Shown here in pieces: positions 49,000-61,873 of a DNA stretch of 64,000 bases. The stretch spans positions 1,451,001-1,515,000 of the forward strand of contig CM062208.1 in assembly GCA_031216445.1 (NCBI GenBank). Direction: 5' to 3'. The notes beneath the pieces were generated by a model. The model made no database searches. It had not been told where the DNA came from and was given only the letters and a program-made list of their open reading frames with translations. Each line of letters begins with the position of its first letter. The first letter of the stretch is position 1. Position numbers and translations under genes: made by a program. Origin of the DNA: Lateolabrax maculatus (Eukaryota > Chordata > Actinopteri > Acropomatiformes > Lateolabracidae).

Positions 49000-50090
49000 T
49001 CCGCTGTTGCATTTTTCATATTTTGTGTTGATGAATCAGAGGACTCCAGGAGAGTTTCATGTCTGAACTCAAGGGCTCCAACCTGAAACTGTCTGCAGAA
49101 AAAAAAACCTAGAGAAACCCGTAAATAAACGATGCTGTTCCCAGCAGCTGGTCAGTCAGGTTGATTTTCCTTGTCTATTGGGATTATTGAGAGTCTGCTC
49201 CCGCTCTGTATATCAACTGTTTCTCTGATGAAAGGCTGTACAGAGAAAAAGTAGAATTTTCCCAGAAGAAATTCGAAGAAAAATCACTCAACATGTCATG
49301 AAAGCAGTCTAAAGAACCCTGTGGTGGGGCAGTGCCAGTTTGGGATTTAAAACACATCATAGATAACACAGCAGACTTGTCGAGAAAAAGAAAAACAACA
49401 ACAAACTGCCAAAAGCACGGACTCGTATGCAGCCAGACACCAGCACACACGGCAGGTCTCTCAGGTGTCGGCGGTGGAGGACCATCAGAGATGGAAACTT
49501 CACAGCGGGAAACACCGCCGGCTTCGTCTGCAGCGCGAGATAAGACCCGGCGATGCATCTCTGCCTCCCAGACTCCTTCAAGTTCTTTTAAGAGGTCCTG
49601 CGAGCCTCGGGGGCTGTCTTCTTCCCTGCCTGTCACATTTCTGGGACACCACACGCAAACATTTGCACACTGTTTTAAGTGCTTATATAACACGAGGAAG
49701 GCTGTTGGTGGCCTCTCGACTCTTCGGGAAAGCTCACACATCGGCAGAAGCACCTCTCTGACGGGCTGGATGGATCTGAATCATGGTAAATATAGTGACA
49801 GTACACACACATACTACTGAATGTATCTACTAACAAGTATTGTGTATTGAGTATCACAGCCTGATGTATCTTCTTCCTCTGGGCCACAAAGCTCCTTTGT
49901 TTTCCAGAAACAACTAAAGACACACCACTGCTGCTCTGGTCTACATGTTCCTTCATCACCATGAACACACACACTAGTTTATTATGACTCAGTTCCACAC
50001 ACACTCACTACGGCACCACATGATTAATCCGCCGCTGAAAATAGTCCCCAACAACAACTGCTTGCTACTGTTTGATAAAAACTACAGTGA
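49000..50090. other. No gene recognised despite overlapping open frames
   Basis: Long open frames overlap on both strands (plus 49332-49820, minus 49184-49753). Neither contains a recognisable domain, and the overlap is explained by GC-richer composition. The sequence is otherwise unique-looking. Confidence 0.4.
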
Positions 50091-50094
50091 GCAG

Positions 50095-50385
50095 CTGTTT
50101 TACAAACTCAAAAACTCTCAGTGCTTTTAAATCTCTGCTATTTGCTGAATGAAGCACTATTTACTCACACCTTACACTGCACTGTAATTCTTATTCTGTT
50201 TAAGGTCTTTTATTTTTTTTTTACCTTATTTAAATCTTCTTTTGCACCCTGTTTTAATCCTTTAAAATCCTATTTAAATGTCTTTTCTTATTGCCTTGTG
50301 TTTCTTTTATATCTCGTCTCAATGCCTCTCCGTCTTATGTAAAGCACTTTGAATTGTCTTCTATAAATAACCTTAACTTGCTTTG
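50095..50385 (+). mobile_element. 3'UTR fragment of an L2/Rex-type LINE
   Basis: TAAATCTCTGCTATTTGCTG leads into a T-rich stretch, then CGTCTTATGTAAAGCACTTT, GAATTGTCTTCTATAAATAA and CCTTAACTTGC. This closely follows the frequent fish LINE 3' end (TAAAGCACTTTGAATTG...ATAAATAAACTTG). Non-coding remnant. Confidence 0.65.
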
Positions 50386-51971
50386 TGTGAATTATCATCC
50401 AGGGTTCTGTGATTAATGGATTAAAGACGGTACATAACTCTTTCAATCAATCGACTTCTAATAGAACAGAATTGACAATTCGGCTGAATATGTTCTGGTT
50501 TTGCAATTGTGTGACTCCATGAATTTACACAAAGCTGGAGCCAGAACTTCCTCCCAACCACCTGCTGGTTTGTCTGGCCGCTCGGTGATGAAGAGGAGGG
50601 CGGTTTCACATTAAAGAAAGAGACGTCAGCGAGCACCTTCGGCTGCAGTGGGAGGCCACCGAGCGGCGCTGTGTGACGGGATGTTGACACTGGAGAGGAT
50701 TTAAAGATTTAAAGGGGAAGCTTTGGACCCAACATAATATGATATGATAGTAAAATACCTTTTTACCCTCCTCTGCTGCTCCGACAGACGGAGGCCGAGC
50801 TGTCGATCAAACAAACAGAGAAGAAGTGTGTGTGAGCGCAAACACGACCATCTGCACAGCAAACAGTGAATCCACATCGTGTGTGTGTGTGTGTACAGAT
50901 ACATTCGCTGGAGTCTGGATGGCTGGATGTGGCGTTCGGCTGCCATGGCAACAGCTGCTGTCGCTCTGCTGCTGACTGACATTGATTGGCTTTGATTGGC
51001 TGCCCAAATCCTGTCAGACGAGCGGGAAGGGGCTGTTATTGGGTCAGCCTGCTTATTGGCCGTGTGTGTGTTTTGTTGTACTTCTATCTTTGTGAGGACC
51101 ACTTTGAGTGTTAGACTGGCAGTGAGGACATTTTGTGTGGGCCTCACTTCCTCAAAAGGCTGTTTGAGGGTTAAGACTTCAGGGTAGGAAACTCTTTATG
51201 TGTCAGGGAAGTACGACCACTTTCAGCCACACTGGTTTCTTCAGGGATGGCGATGGTGAAGAATTCTACATATGGCATTTACATATTTCTTTTTCTTCAT
51301 ATTTTATCACTCTGACCCAGAATCATCTCATGATTCTTGTGTTTTTAGGTGTTCAACGTGTACTCTGGCTGGTTACCTGATCCACAGCCTCCACCAGCGC
51401 TCCAGCTGAACCCAAATCTACCATCTGGAGCCAGTTTGTTCTCCCCACAGCTAGAATTCAGCCAAATATAAATGGGGGACAGAAAAAGGTCAGAGCTTTT
51501 GTTGAAAATGTGCCATTTGATGTCCCAGTGACATTCCTGCCTCCCTTCAGCTGCAGCCACAGGAGAATTGACTCTCAGGAAACTGTTCATGTGGGATTTC
51601 AGGAACTTATCTGCTGAGATTCAGTCTGTGAACACAGGTTTTGGTTTCTGGTTTCTGTGCAGGCACGATAGCACCGAACCTGGCAACCTCACTGAGACGG
51701 CAAGACTTCAAGAAGAGTTCCTGCACTTAACTCCCCCTAAAACCACAAACTGTTGCTTTAACATTTCTGTTCATGTAAAAAGAAACAGAAAGAAAGCTAA
51801 TAAGCATATTTCCAAAAAGGCTGAACTTTTCCTTTAAAATGCTGACAGCAGTGAGAAACGTTACTGTAGCAGCAGCTAGTAGAAAGAAAGATAATTTTTG
51901 TTCAAAAGAAACTTTTAAATAAATGTTACAGTGAGTAAACTAATGCTGTGGAAACATTTAGCCAAGAACAT

Positions 51972-51991
51972 AAAGAAAGAAAGAAAGAAAG
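51972..51991. repeat. (AAAG)n microsatellite
   Basis: Five AAAG/AGAA units. Confidence 0.93.
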
Positions 51992-52360
51992 ATAATTGTT
52001 CAGTCCCTTGTTGGAAGAAGAGACTGTCGGAGGCCGGCTGGTGGAAACTGGAACAGGCTTTTCTTTCTGATCCACCTTGCAGCGTGAAGCGTTTTCACTG
52101 ACAGGTGGACCTGAAAAAGCTCCTGCAGACGAACTGTCTGTAGGAACTGGTAACCACTGGAAAACATCTGCATCAATACATGTAACTGCTGACTCCTCTA
52201 ATGCTCTTTATATATGACATTACATTTAAAGGAATAGTTTGACATTTGGTCATAAACCAAGGTATTGGAAACATTAAAAATTTGACCCGATGATGAGGCT
52301 AATAAACTCAATTCCCAAAATCAAACAAGCTATCTTTTACTTGATATCTCCCTTTACCTA

Positions 52361-52443
52361 GACTGCAGTAATACACAGTCAGACTGCAGTAATACACAGT
52401 CAGACTGCAGTAATACACAATCAGACTGCAGTAATACACAGTC
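52361..52443. repeat. 21-bp tandem repeat, four copies
   Basis: The unit GACTGCAGTAATACACAGTC plus A starts at 52361, 52382, 52403 and 52424, with one G-to-A variant in the third copy. The 21-base period keeps one minus frame open (repeated YYCSL), but there is no sign of a gene. Confidence 0.95.
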
Positions 52444-53329
52444 TGCCAAACACGAGTCAAATGGATGCTGAACTCTGGTTCCAGCAGGTTTTCAGGCTCT
52501 ATTTGAGCCATGAGATTCTTCCCTGTGAAAGGCACAAGGATTGTGGCAGTTGTGGTACTTCGAGGGATTAGGGTACTCATATTTGTTCTCTGCTTGACGC
52601 TTTTCTTACAACCCTGAAGAATATCGTCCCAGACTAACTCCTGTACTTTCCTGCCTCAGCTGTCACATCATACCCATAATTTGTCTCTGAGATTTTTCTT
52701 AATGGTGCAGCAGCAGCAGCAGCTATTAATCATTGAAGTATAAGAGCAGACAGAAAGGACCCCTATGTCAGCTGGATGTATAGTGTAATGAGTCCACGAG
52801 AGTGTCTTTGAATTTAACAAGTCCCTGTGGGCTGGCGTCTATGTTTCCTCCACCACCTGGTTCATTAGGACCCTGTTAGTATGTTTCTGGAGTGAATCAG
52901 AAGGAAGGAAACCCTCAGAGAAAATAAGAGTTAGAGTTAGGGCAAAGAAATGATGTGGAAATGGTCGGCTTTATTAACAGTTAGTGTTTCTTCCGAGCTT
53001 CCCAGAAACTGGTCGCACACAGCGTGGCTGGCGGTCACGCGTGTTTTCACACCTACGGCTCATAAACCTCAGAGACAATTTATCACGCCATCTGACAAAA
53101 AGGAATTTTTCTCCAAGCGGATGTTCGGAAATAACTTCAGACTGGAAGCTTTCTATTTCACGTGTGGAAAACCGCGTCCTGCTGTACATTTTCCAGCGGA
53201 CGAACCGACCACAAGCCCTGAAGCCTCCTGCAGACACAGGTAGCCACAGTAGAGCCCCTTTCATGAGCCTCTACTCTGCACTAGTTTGAATCATATTCAT
53301 TAAACCCATGAAGTTGAACCACCTCCGGC

Positions 53330-53530
53330 TCTGTCAGGCTCTGTCACACGTTCATGATCCCCAGAGGATGAAGCCTACTGACTTTAGTGACCCTCTGACT
53401 TCTCTCGTAGCACCACCATGAGGATGACATTCGTGGTTCCGAGTAAAGTATCTCAACAACTACTGGATGGATGATTTTCATGAAATGTGGTCCAAACAGC
53501 AGTTCTCCTCAGGACGAATCAGTGCCATCA
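53330..53530 (-). repeat. Dispersed TCTCAACAACT-family repeat, inverted
   Basis: TCCCCAGAGGATGAAGCCTA, CTGACTTTAGTGACCCTCTG, AGCACCACCATGAGGATGAC, AAAGTATCTCAACAACTACT and GGATGGATGATTTTCATGAA are present in inverse family order. Confidence 0.7.
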
Positions 53531-53833
53531 ACAGTGGCTGTAACGGCTCGTTTTATTTCTGTTGTCTTGTTATTTGTCGTAGTCTCATCTTGTCTCGTGT
53601 CAGGTTACTTCACTTCCTGCCCTCATGTGTTTTCCCGCCTGTGTGACTGCCCTGAGTAGTTTCACCTGTCACTCATTATCCTTCCCTCTCTACTGTATTT
53701 GGTCTGTGTGTTCCCCGTCTTCTGTCTCAGCTCGTCTCAGATCACGGTTGGTTTTCGGTCCTCGGGTTTCTCCTGAGTTTTGTACCTGTTCCAGGATTTA
53801 TACCTGCACTTTCCTGCCGGCCTGCACTTCATT

Positions 53834-54297
53834 GACAGCGTTTATATGCACAAAATATTCCTGTTTTTTCCGAAATATTCTGAAAAAGACAATATTCCTA
53901 CTAAGCTTGACAGATGAAAATTAATATTCTTATAATATTCCCGTTTACATGCAGCCGTTCAGACTCCGACTAACGTGGCTTTTCTTTTGGGCAGCATCTC
54001 TCCTGCAGCCTGGAAAACTGTCGGCTGGTTGGTTTGTTTCCAACACAGAGCCGAGCGTAAACAGGCGAGAGGCCGTGTGTCGCAGACTGAGACGCAGAGT
54101 CTGAATGTGCTGTATACATGTCCAAAGAACGCTGCTGAAACCTGGAGAACATCAGCACATCACACACGGCTCAATGGGAAAATAATACACTCGGAATAAG
54201 GCCTGATTCAGAATCTGCTGTTTACACCCGGATCAGATTCAGAATATTGTCATATTAAGGATAATAGTGGAATATTAAGCGCATGTAAAGACAGTCA
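53834..54297 (+). mobile_element. MITE copy B with TTTATATGCAC/TTTACATGCGC ends
   Basis: The left end GACAGCGTTTATATGCACAA with AATATTCCTG is matched by the right end AATATTAAGCGCATGTAAAG with ACAGTC, giving imperfect terminal inverted repeats of about 26 bases. The core from 53981 is nearly the same as 6225-6545. No transposase coding. The left subterminal part (AAAAAGACAATATTCCTAC) is a phrase common in fish DNA elements. Confidence 0.7.
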
Positions 54298-55369
54298 GTG
54301 CTCAATAATGGAGCTAAGCCGGGTCAGGCTGTCAGGTCGAGCTGCAGTGCAACATTAACACATGACGTACCTCTTTCTCTGCATCACACACTGAAACACA
54401 CACCAAGCATGCTCGTGTGGATAAAGCTCAGTACTCACCCTCCCCTCCCAAATGAAATTAAAAAAGCCTTCTCAGTACAGAACTCAGCGGGAGTTTTCAG
54501 TACACACATCTTCACTGTGTGAGCAGCATGTGTGACCATGTGGTTCTCCTGGTTCAGCTCCAGGTCCCAGTTCTGCTGCGAAAAAAGCTCCAAACTTAGC
54601 ACATCCACAGACTGTGAAACTGTATGCATGGGCTACTTATTTCAAAGCTATGTAGATGGTAACTCTGCCTGCAGCGAGATGTGAAATTGGAAACTAGAAT
54701 ACAAATTAATTTGGAAAGCACAGCGGCATGAAACAAAACACTATTTGTAGCCTCGGCGGGGAAACTGCTTGCGGCCGGGGATCCCAGATGTGATGCTGAT
54801 TTATTTATCAAACGCTAACAACCTGTTGTTAACTCAGTATCTCTGCATCATGCAAAAAAACAATCACGAGGCCACTTCCCTTTTTATCCTGTACTGTGGC
54901 GCTCTGATAGAGACGACAGAGACAGAGCTTCCTGTTTGATGCAGGGTTGGGGCTCTTCTGGCTGTTTTACATCATGGCAGCGATGAGAAACCTGCCACAC
55001 GTTGTTCTGGGAAAACTTCAGATCTGTCAGATCTGTGGTTTATCTTCGGCTGCAGGAATCACGTTTTTATCAACATGATTGGAAAACATTTTAATGTTGA
55101 GACAAAAAGGTATCAGCAAACTTCCCCGTGTGGTCAGCTGGTTGGGCTCACCTGGGTGTTGGTCTGCCGTCCACCCTGCATTACTTTCTGATGGACACTC
55201 CATTGTTGATTTGAATTAGTTTTAATAAGTGACTCTTGTTTTAAGCATCACTTAAAGACTCTCCCGGAGCCAGTTTGTGACAAATTATCATTTATTTTCC
55301 TGCTATATCTGCTCGTAGCAACTGAAGCACAATGTAAATCTTTACTGGTTATATTCAGGCACTGAAATC

Positions 55370-55560
55370 AGCTGGTTGACCGAAAGCTCTTCATCACACT
55401 CAGAGGATACATATCTGACTTTTCCTGTAGCGCCATCATGAAGTTCAAGTTTATGGTGAAAACTACTGTTTGATGGATTTCCATGAAATACGTTTGAGAC
55501 GTTCACGTTCCCCTCGGGATGAACTGTAATAAACTCCTGAAACACTGTTCCTGCTGTGTC
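55370..55560 (-). repeat. Dispersed TCTCAACAACT-family repeat, inverted and diverged
   Basis: CACTCAGAGGATACATATCT, TCCTGTAGCGCCATCATGAA, TGATGGATTTCCATGAAATA and GTTCCCCTCGGGATGAACTG are the family landmarks. Confidence 0.6.
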
Positions 55561-56084
55561 TGTTTGGGCCTCGTTCCTGTTGTAACAACCTGCGAGAACA
55601 TACATCTACAATATCTTAATGTCAGTTGAGATTATAAAATGAAACTGAACTATTCCTGTTTATCTGCATCACGTTCCTCTGCTCACTGAACAGACTTCCT
55701 TCTGTTCTTTGTGCTGCAGGAATCAACGACACAGATCACTGTTTCCTGTAAAGAGATTTATTCAATCGGCGTGTTTCCACCTTAAATGTGTCACCATGAG
55801 TATGTTTTCTGAGTGATATAACTTGGGGTTTGACCCAATTCCTCTGGCCAAAATAATGAAGCAGTTTAAGATGAGCGGTTTCGAAGTGAAACTCATATGG
55901 CTTTGACAGAAAGGACGTCGTGTGAGGCGGCAAAATCCTGCCAGAATTATTTATAAACTCATATTTATTCATGCAAGATTCAACCGTTCACCCCAGCTGA
56001 TCCTCTGGTGTGTGTGTGTGTGTGTACAAGAACTCAAAATAATCAGTTGACATTAAATTGTGGGTTAAAGGTAGCTGGGTATTC

Positions 56085-56490
56085 AAATCATTGACTTAAG
56101 TAAACTGAGTAATACTACAGTGTAGAAATACTCTGTTACAAGTAAAAGTCCTGAATTCAACATTTTACTTGAGTGAAAGTATTAACATCAAAATATACCT
56201 AAACGTAACCCGAAGTAAAAGAATGCAGAATGGCCCATTTAAGAGCTATATGTTATTTTATTCTAATTATTGATCATCAATGTGTTCATCACTTTAATGT
56301 TGCAGCCGGTGAAGGTGGGGCTCATTTTAATGACTTTATATACTGCTGGTGGTTTAATATAATAATGCAGATGGATAGCTTATTGTATTAACAATCTGAA
56401 TCTGCAGTTAGTAATTAATGTACTCAAATACATGTGGTGGAGTAGAAGTATAAAGAAGCATTATATGGAAACCTGAAAATAAACTAACTA
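56085..56490 (+). mobile_element. Non-autonomous hAT/Tol2-like element
   Basis: TACAAGTAAAAGTCCTGAAT, CATTTTACTTGAGTGAAAGT, AGAATGCAGAATGGCCCATT, TTTAATGTTGCAGCCGGTGA, CAATCTGAATCTGCAGTTAG and GTGGTGGAGTAGAAGTATAA follow the family order. Confidence 0.8.
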
Positions 56491-56892
56491 AATAAAATAT
56501 ATTTATTTACAGTACTAAATTTGTCCTCTCAACCCTGTCTCCTTGAAATCATCTTCATATAATGACATTAAATAACATTTTATCAAAACAATGAAATGTT
56601 TTTAATTAACTGCCAAGTTGCACAGTCTAAAGTAGTTTTCCTGACATGCAGCATCCACTCGTAGCAGCTCAAGTATGTTTCTCTGGTCATGTGGGGACGC
56701 TCACGGCTCTTAGTTAAGGCTTGTGAAAGATGGTCTTAGTTAAATACTGAAAAAGTCTGTTGAAGCATGAGACAGGACGTGCTTACCCAAAATCTTTCAC
56801 TAACTTTAACCAAAGGTCTTTTTGTTGCCTTAACTCAAACCTGAACGCGGGGCTCTGGTGTCAAAGTCTGCTGTCGCTGAAGGAGGAATACC

Positions 56893-57483
56893 GTAGAAAC
56901 TTCTTGAAAATGGCTTCGATAATAAATCTGCAACCAAGTCAATTTCTTCTCCTCCTTCAGCCATTGTGGTTGTAAATCAACACAAGTATATTTCTGCTCG
57001 TTCAGCTCGCAGCAGATGCAGTTTGCTAGCTCTAGCTAGCACGCTCTCTGACTATCCAATCACAGGGCGGGAATACGCTGACGTCACCGTACGTCTGCTA
57101 GAAGGCCTTGGTGTCGTCAACTCAAAATCTGATTGGTTGAAGCAACAGTCTGATCGATACTTACGTCATGCTACAGGGCCCGCAGGACTGACTGCGAAGG
57201 CCTCCAGGCAAATCTCTCTGACCCTAGCAACAAGCTATGGCTGAACTGTGATTGGATAAAAGCTGTTATATGAATATACATGTTTGGAAGCAGCGCAACC
57301 AGGGGAAAAGCTATGAAAGGAGGCGAATAGACCATTTGGAATTATTTATTAAATATTAATGGAAAAGAAATACTAATACATTTAAAAATAATAATTATAA
57401 TTAAAATAAGTCTGTAATTCAGATATTTCTTAGGCCAGCAGAGAAGGCCTTGCAGGCCCTGACCGCCCACCACTGGTAGAAAC
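56893..57483. mobile_element. hAT-like element with possible 8-bp target duplication
   Basis: The right end GACCGCCCACCACTG (to 57475) reads CAGTGGTGGGCGGTC in reverse, a hAT-type terminus. It is followed by GTAGAAAC (57476-57483), and the same eight bases occur at 56893-56900. The interior has CACAGGGCGGGAATACGCTG, GCTAGAAGGCCTTGGTGTCG and TAAAATCTGATTGGTTG-type phrases. An inverted terminus is not visible just inside the left GTAGAAAC, so the left end is deleted, diverged, or the match is chance. No transposase. Confidence 0.5.
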
Positions 57484-58757
57484 ATTGTTGTTGTTGTTCA
57501 GAGGGCCCCCATCATCTCCTGACAGCTCAGAAATCCATCGCCACTCACATTAATCCTGTTTGACAGAGCTGTAATCAATTCAAATGAGTTTTACAGGATC
57601 CTCTTCAGCTGCTGAACCCAAACGACATAACGCTGATGAATTATTGACGCCTCAGCATCGATTAGCACAGACACATCTGATCCTGTTGGGCCTCATGAGG
57701 AGTGAACTCCTTTGGTCAGATGATCAGGTGGTTCAAAGGACAGATTCTGGTCTCTGTGGTCACTGTAGTGCTATGGCAGAGGGATACTCCTGCTACCTTT
57801 TGTTTCTGTCTCTAAGTCCTCCAAGTCAACCAACAGAATAAAGTTTGTAGCTGCGACACTTGAGACTGTTGGCCTCAATGAAGTTATTTTAACCAAAACC
57901 ATGGTCTCTATCTAACCCTAAACAACTCGACCCAAACCTCAACCACAGGTCACAAAATGGGTTTATTTTTCCAATTTGAAGCCACAGACAAATTCTCTCC
58001 TGTGGATATCAGATATATCAGAGGATCAGAGAGACAATCCTCTCATATATTCACCTTTCAAAACAACAAAGAACTAAACGACAGCACCACAGTTCAGTTG
58101 GTGCAGAGGATGAACACAACCAACAATAAGATACGAGTGAAACTATCAAATACAACAATAACACAGCCTGGTTGTCTTTGTCACTGGAATCTGATCAGAG
58201 GTCATGCTGGGGCTTTCCTGAAAACACTGACGCTGTTGTATTTTAAACTCAACCTGATCTTTGTTCCTCTCCCCCAGCCAGTGCTCTCTGCTCTGTCCAA
58301 CCAAAGATAAAACCCCCAACCCAAACCAAGTGTCAGATGGGTTCTGCAGGCAGAACAGGGAAAAATCTTCAGGGATTTTAGTAAAAAGAAATAAAACTTC
58401 AGGTCAAATCAAATGTCCAGGACACAAAAACTCAAACACAACGCAAGACAGCAACAAGGAGCAGAGCGGGCTGACAGGTGAGGTGCCGAGGAACAGGTGG
58501 AGAGTCGGGAAAACACACAAAGACAGGAAGTGACAGAGACGAGAGGAAAGGACTACTACAAAATAAAACAGCAAACCAAGCACGAACAACAAGACCACGA
58601 AAATAAAACAGAACCAAGAACAAACTCGTATCTGAAGAGTCCTTAGAGAGTCGTCCTGCAATACGACTAAACCAGATCACGACACCAAGACACAGCGTTT
58701 GACGGTAACCGAGGTCCGACGCAGGACTGTTAGCAGGAAGTGTGTGGGTTCATGACC

Positions 58758-58784
58758 ACCTCCTCCTCCTCCTCCTCCTCCTCC
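58758..58784. repeat. (CCT)n microsatellite
   Basis: About nine CCT units. The minus strand encodes a run of glycine or similar homopolymers, without evidence of a gene. Confidence 0.96.
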
Positions 58785-59827
58785 GCAGAGCAGCAGTGAA
58801 CACAAAGAGGAGATTGTCTCAAAGAGATATTTCAAGGAAACAATGATGTTGTGGTTCCTTCTTCTGTCTGTAATGTCAGCAAAGACACGGCTCCTCTCCC
58901 TCGGATACAAAGAGGAAGAATAACCAGGTGACTCTGTGGTCCGCCAGGAACCTGAAGAACTGTTCCTCTGAACCCACCGGCTTCGTCCTCTCGGAGCGTC
59001 TCTCCTCTTCCTCCTCCTGTGTGAATCCTTGTGTTGAATCTTTGAGGTACAGAGGAGGTTTTGTGTTATATTGTATTCTATTTTTTTTGTTGTTTTGGCA
59101 TTTCAGAGTGGACAGCAAACCTTTAGCAGACAATCTGCAAATGTTCCTGCAACATCAAACATCACACCTGAACAGAAGCAGGTCTAACAGATCCACAGAT
59201 CTGAAGTCCAGAGATCAGGAGCTACAGCCTCAATAACACAACCTGAATCTTGAACTGGATCCCGAATATGATGGGAAGTGAGTGTCAAGAGGTCGAACGC
59301 GGTGTTACATGAGACCTCTTGACCCTCTCGGTGTTCAGGAGCTTGGCAGCAGCGTGATGGACGCTGTGAATGAAGCCCCACCAGGTGTGTGGTGTGTAGG
59401 GATGGATGCATTTAAGACTGTACAACTCATTTATCCAAAAAGTTTAAGTGAAATGGGGAAGGGGACACCTAAAATGTCCACCACTGCACACCTCTTGTGT
59501 CCACCTGCGACCTCTTAGTTTTTACATAATAAAACATACAGAATATTAAATATGGCCTCTAATCAGCTGTGGGCAGATCAACGTAAAGCCACATGAAGAA
59601 AAAAACACGAGCTAAACTAACACACAAGTTATACAAACCAACAAAATCGACCCAAGCAAACACACACATTCTGTAAACAGAGTTTCTGAATTGAGGATGG
59701 GTCCAGTTTCAGTGTGGCCCCTCCGGCCTCCGCTGCCTGGACGGTTCCTCCCTCCTTCAGATCCTCGCCGCTCTGAGGAGCTTCCAGTCGCCTCGGGGGG
59801 AGGACGTCTGACTCCGGCTTCCTCCGC

Positions 59828-59864
59828 TGCTTTCATGCTTTATCAAAGATAAAGCATGAAAGCA
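59828..59864. repeat. Perfect 17-bp inverted repeat with 3-base loop
   Basis: TGCTTTCATGCTTTATC (59828-59844), loop AAA, then its exact reverse complement (59848-59864). The near-continuous palindrome is AT-rich enough to extrude as a cruciform. No transposon ends or coding frame accompany it. Confidence 0.95.
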
Positions 59865-60239
59865 CCAAATGAGCTTCCAACTCGAGCATCACAAACTCCT
59901 CCGGTTGAGTTTGGGAACACGAGCAGGCGGGAGTCAGGACAGCGAGAGCTCCAGTTTTTACTGTAAAGTGATCTGCTGAAATATCACGAGGCGATGCTGA
60001 AACTGACATGCACACAAACCCACTGTACAGTGAATAAAATCTATTACAGCTGAATGAAATGTCAGCCAAATGCTCCTCAAACCTTATTCCTACTTATTCT
60101 AATATCGTCCTCTTCAAGAGAAAAATACTCAGATTTCAATTAAAGTAATTAAGTGCTGATAATAGCATGTAAAAACCCTCAGGAATGTAGTAGATGAGAC
60201 AGGTGAACATCTATTATCCGTTTCATATTCCTGAAGCCA

Positions 60240-60440
60240 GTCATGGGGGCAAATTACCCGGCGAATGTAAAACCTGAGCCCTGCGTCTCCTGCTGGTGAA
60301 GTGATAGCGTGTTATTCGATTAACATGGCGGAACGTGTAATTAGCCGTCCGAGTCGAGCGCTCACACAGGAGACTGGATCCATTTAGCATTTGCACCAAT
60401 CTGATTAGCTCTGCATGCTGCATGAAAGGCAGACGATGAT
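60240..60440. promoter_or_regulatory. Possible conserved non-coding element
   Basis: Unique-looking sequence with many CpGs retained and dense homeodomain motifs: GTTATTCGATTAACATGGC, CGTGTAATTAGCCGTCC, CCAATCTGATTAGCTC and CCATTTAGCATTTGCACC. It is neither repeat nor open frame. A regulatory role is inferred from motif content only. Confidence 0.3.
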
Positions 60441-60659
60441 ACGGCGACTGAGCGCGTCCTGTTGCTGTTCAGTAACTCGTGTCCCGGATCACGCACATCC
60501 CCTCTGACAGATGTAATCATGGCTTCATCCTAAGTGTTTGTGTTCCTTTCCTGCGTGCTCGCTCGTGTCTTTTTCGTTTTGTCCTCACGTCACCATCAGG
60601 CAAGTTGAGATTGGTGCTGAGACTCAACCGCCGCGTCCCAGCGTTCGGCCTGGCAGCTT

Positions 60660-60905
60660 CCTTTCACTGCCTGACATGATTAACTGCCTTCGTACTGATG
60701 GAGTCGCTGCCACTGGAATAATTAAAAACTTTAACTGTGCTAAATCCTAATCAATTAGTAAACTGATCATTTTTAAAAGGCAATTATGAACTGATTAATT
60801 AAATTTGCATTTAAATGAATGTCAAATGTCACATTCAATTATTAATTAGTCATTTAAAGACAGAATAAGGAAACTAATTTATAATAAAACACAAATCTAT
60901 AATAA
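60660..60905. promoter_or_regulatory. Possible conserved non-coding element, TAATTA-rich
   Basis: A cluster of CTAATCAATTAGTAAAC, CTGATTAATTAAATTTGC, CAATTATTAATTAGTC and GGAATAATTAAAAAC follows directly after the 60240-60440 candidate. AT-richness alone could produce such motifs. Confidence 0.28.
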
Positions 60906-60964
60906 TTCTATTGCCACTTTTCCACACTAACACAAACACCATTAAAGGCCATAAAGAGCAGCGG

Positions 60965-61085
60965 CTCCACCAGTTTGGTTCAGACTGAAATATCTCAACA
61001 ACTGTTGGATGGAAATGTTGAACATTCATGTTCCTCAGAGGAGGAATCCTTCATCCAGCAACTTTCACACATCAGGTCAAATCTA
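60965..61085 (-). repeat. Dispersed TCTCAACAACT-family fragment, inverted
   Basis: GACTGAAATATCTCAACAAC, TGTTGGATGGAAATGTTGAA and CATGTTCCTCAGAGGAGGAA match the 3' half of the family in reverse. Confidence 0.65.
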
Positions 61086-61836
61086 ATCTATCTAAGTCAC
61101 TAAATCGAAAGCCGATGAATCTCACACACGTTATCGCTGTTTCTGAACCTTTGTTTCTATTTTCCTTTTTGTTTTTGTGTATTTGTGACACTTCGAAGTG
61201 TTCAAAAACAAAAGGACTCAGAGTATTAAATATATTCTATATTATCTGGATGTTATTATTGAAGCATTCATGTAAACTGCAGTTGTCAAGGTTTAAATAA
61301 TTTGAACTACTTATTATGCAGTTTAATTTATAAGAATGCATCATATTTATTAAACTGATCGTGTGTTTTATATCTAAAATGTGTAAAGTAGCAGAAAATA
61401 GAAATAATCAAGTAAAGTTCAGTACCTGAGTGGATGTTCATGGTTGTTTCATATTTCTTTAAAGTCAGTCTGTAAACACTGAGACTTGAAGGATGAGCAG
61501 GAAAACAGACAAACTCAGCTCTGAACGGGATCCCAGCGTACACGGCTGCACGGCTGCAGGCAGCGCCATCATCGTGTGCCGAGCAGGGAGGGTATTTGAG
61601 GATGCTGGGTGAGTTTAATCTGTTTCTGTAGGGGGGTGGCGGGCAATTTGAAACGGTCTAATTCAGGAAGCAGCTGCAGGGAGACAGACAGGACACGAGT
61701 ATCGCTGTGTACTGTCTGTGTGTTTCAGTGAATAATCTACAATCCAGATTCTGCTCTGCTGATGATGGAGGTCAGAGTGGAGGAGACGGAGGCTGACAGG
61801 CAGGTGGTGTAAAAACACACCTAACACACACAGTAA

Positions 61837-61840
<4 letters not shown>

Positions 61841-61867
<27 letters not shown>

Positions 61868-61873
61868 ACTCAC

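Larger units (their letters stand above)
57490..60235. other. No gene recognised
   Basis: Mixed unique sequence with no identified coding exon. The tandem CCT tract and the 17-bp hairpin are listed separately. Confidence 0.4.

Noticed and set aside
49184..49820. Overlapping open frames of 162 (plus) and 189 (minus) residues
   Set aside because: Both strands are open over the same bases, neither peptide has recognisable domains, and no convincing promoter or splice sites accompany them.
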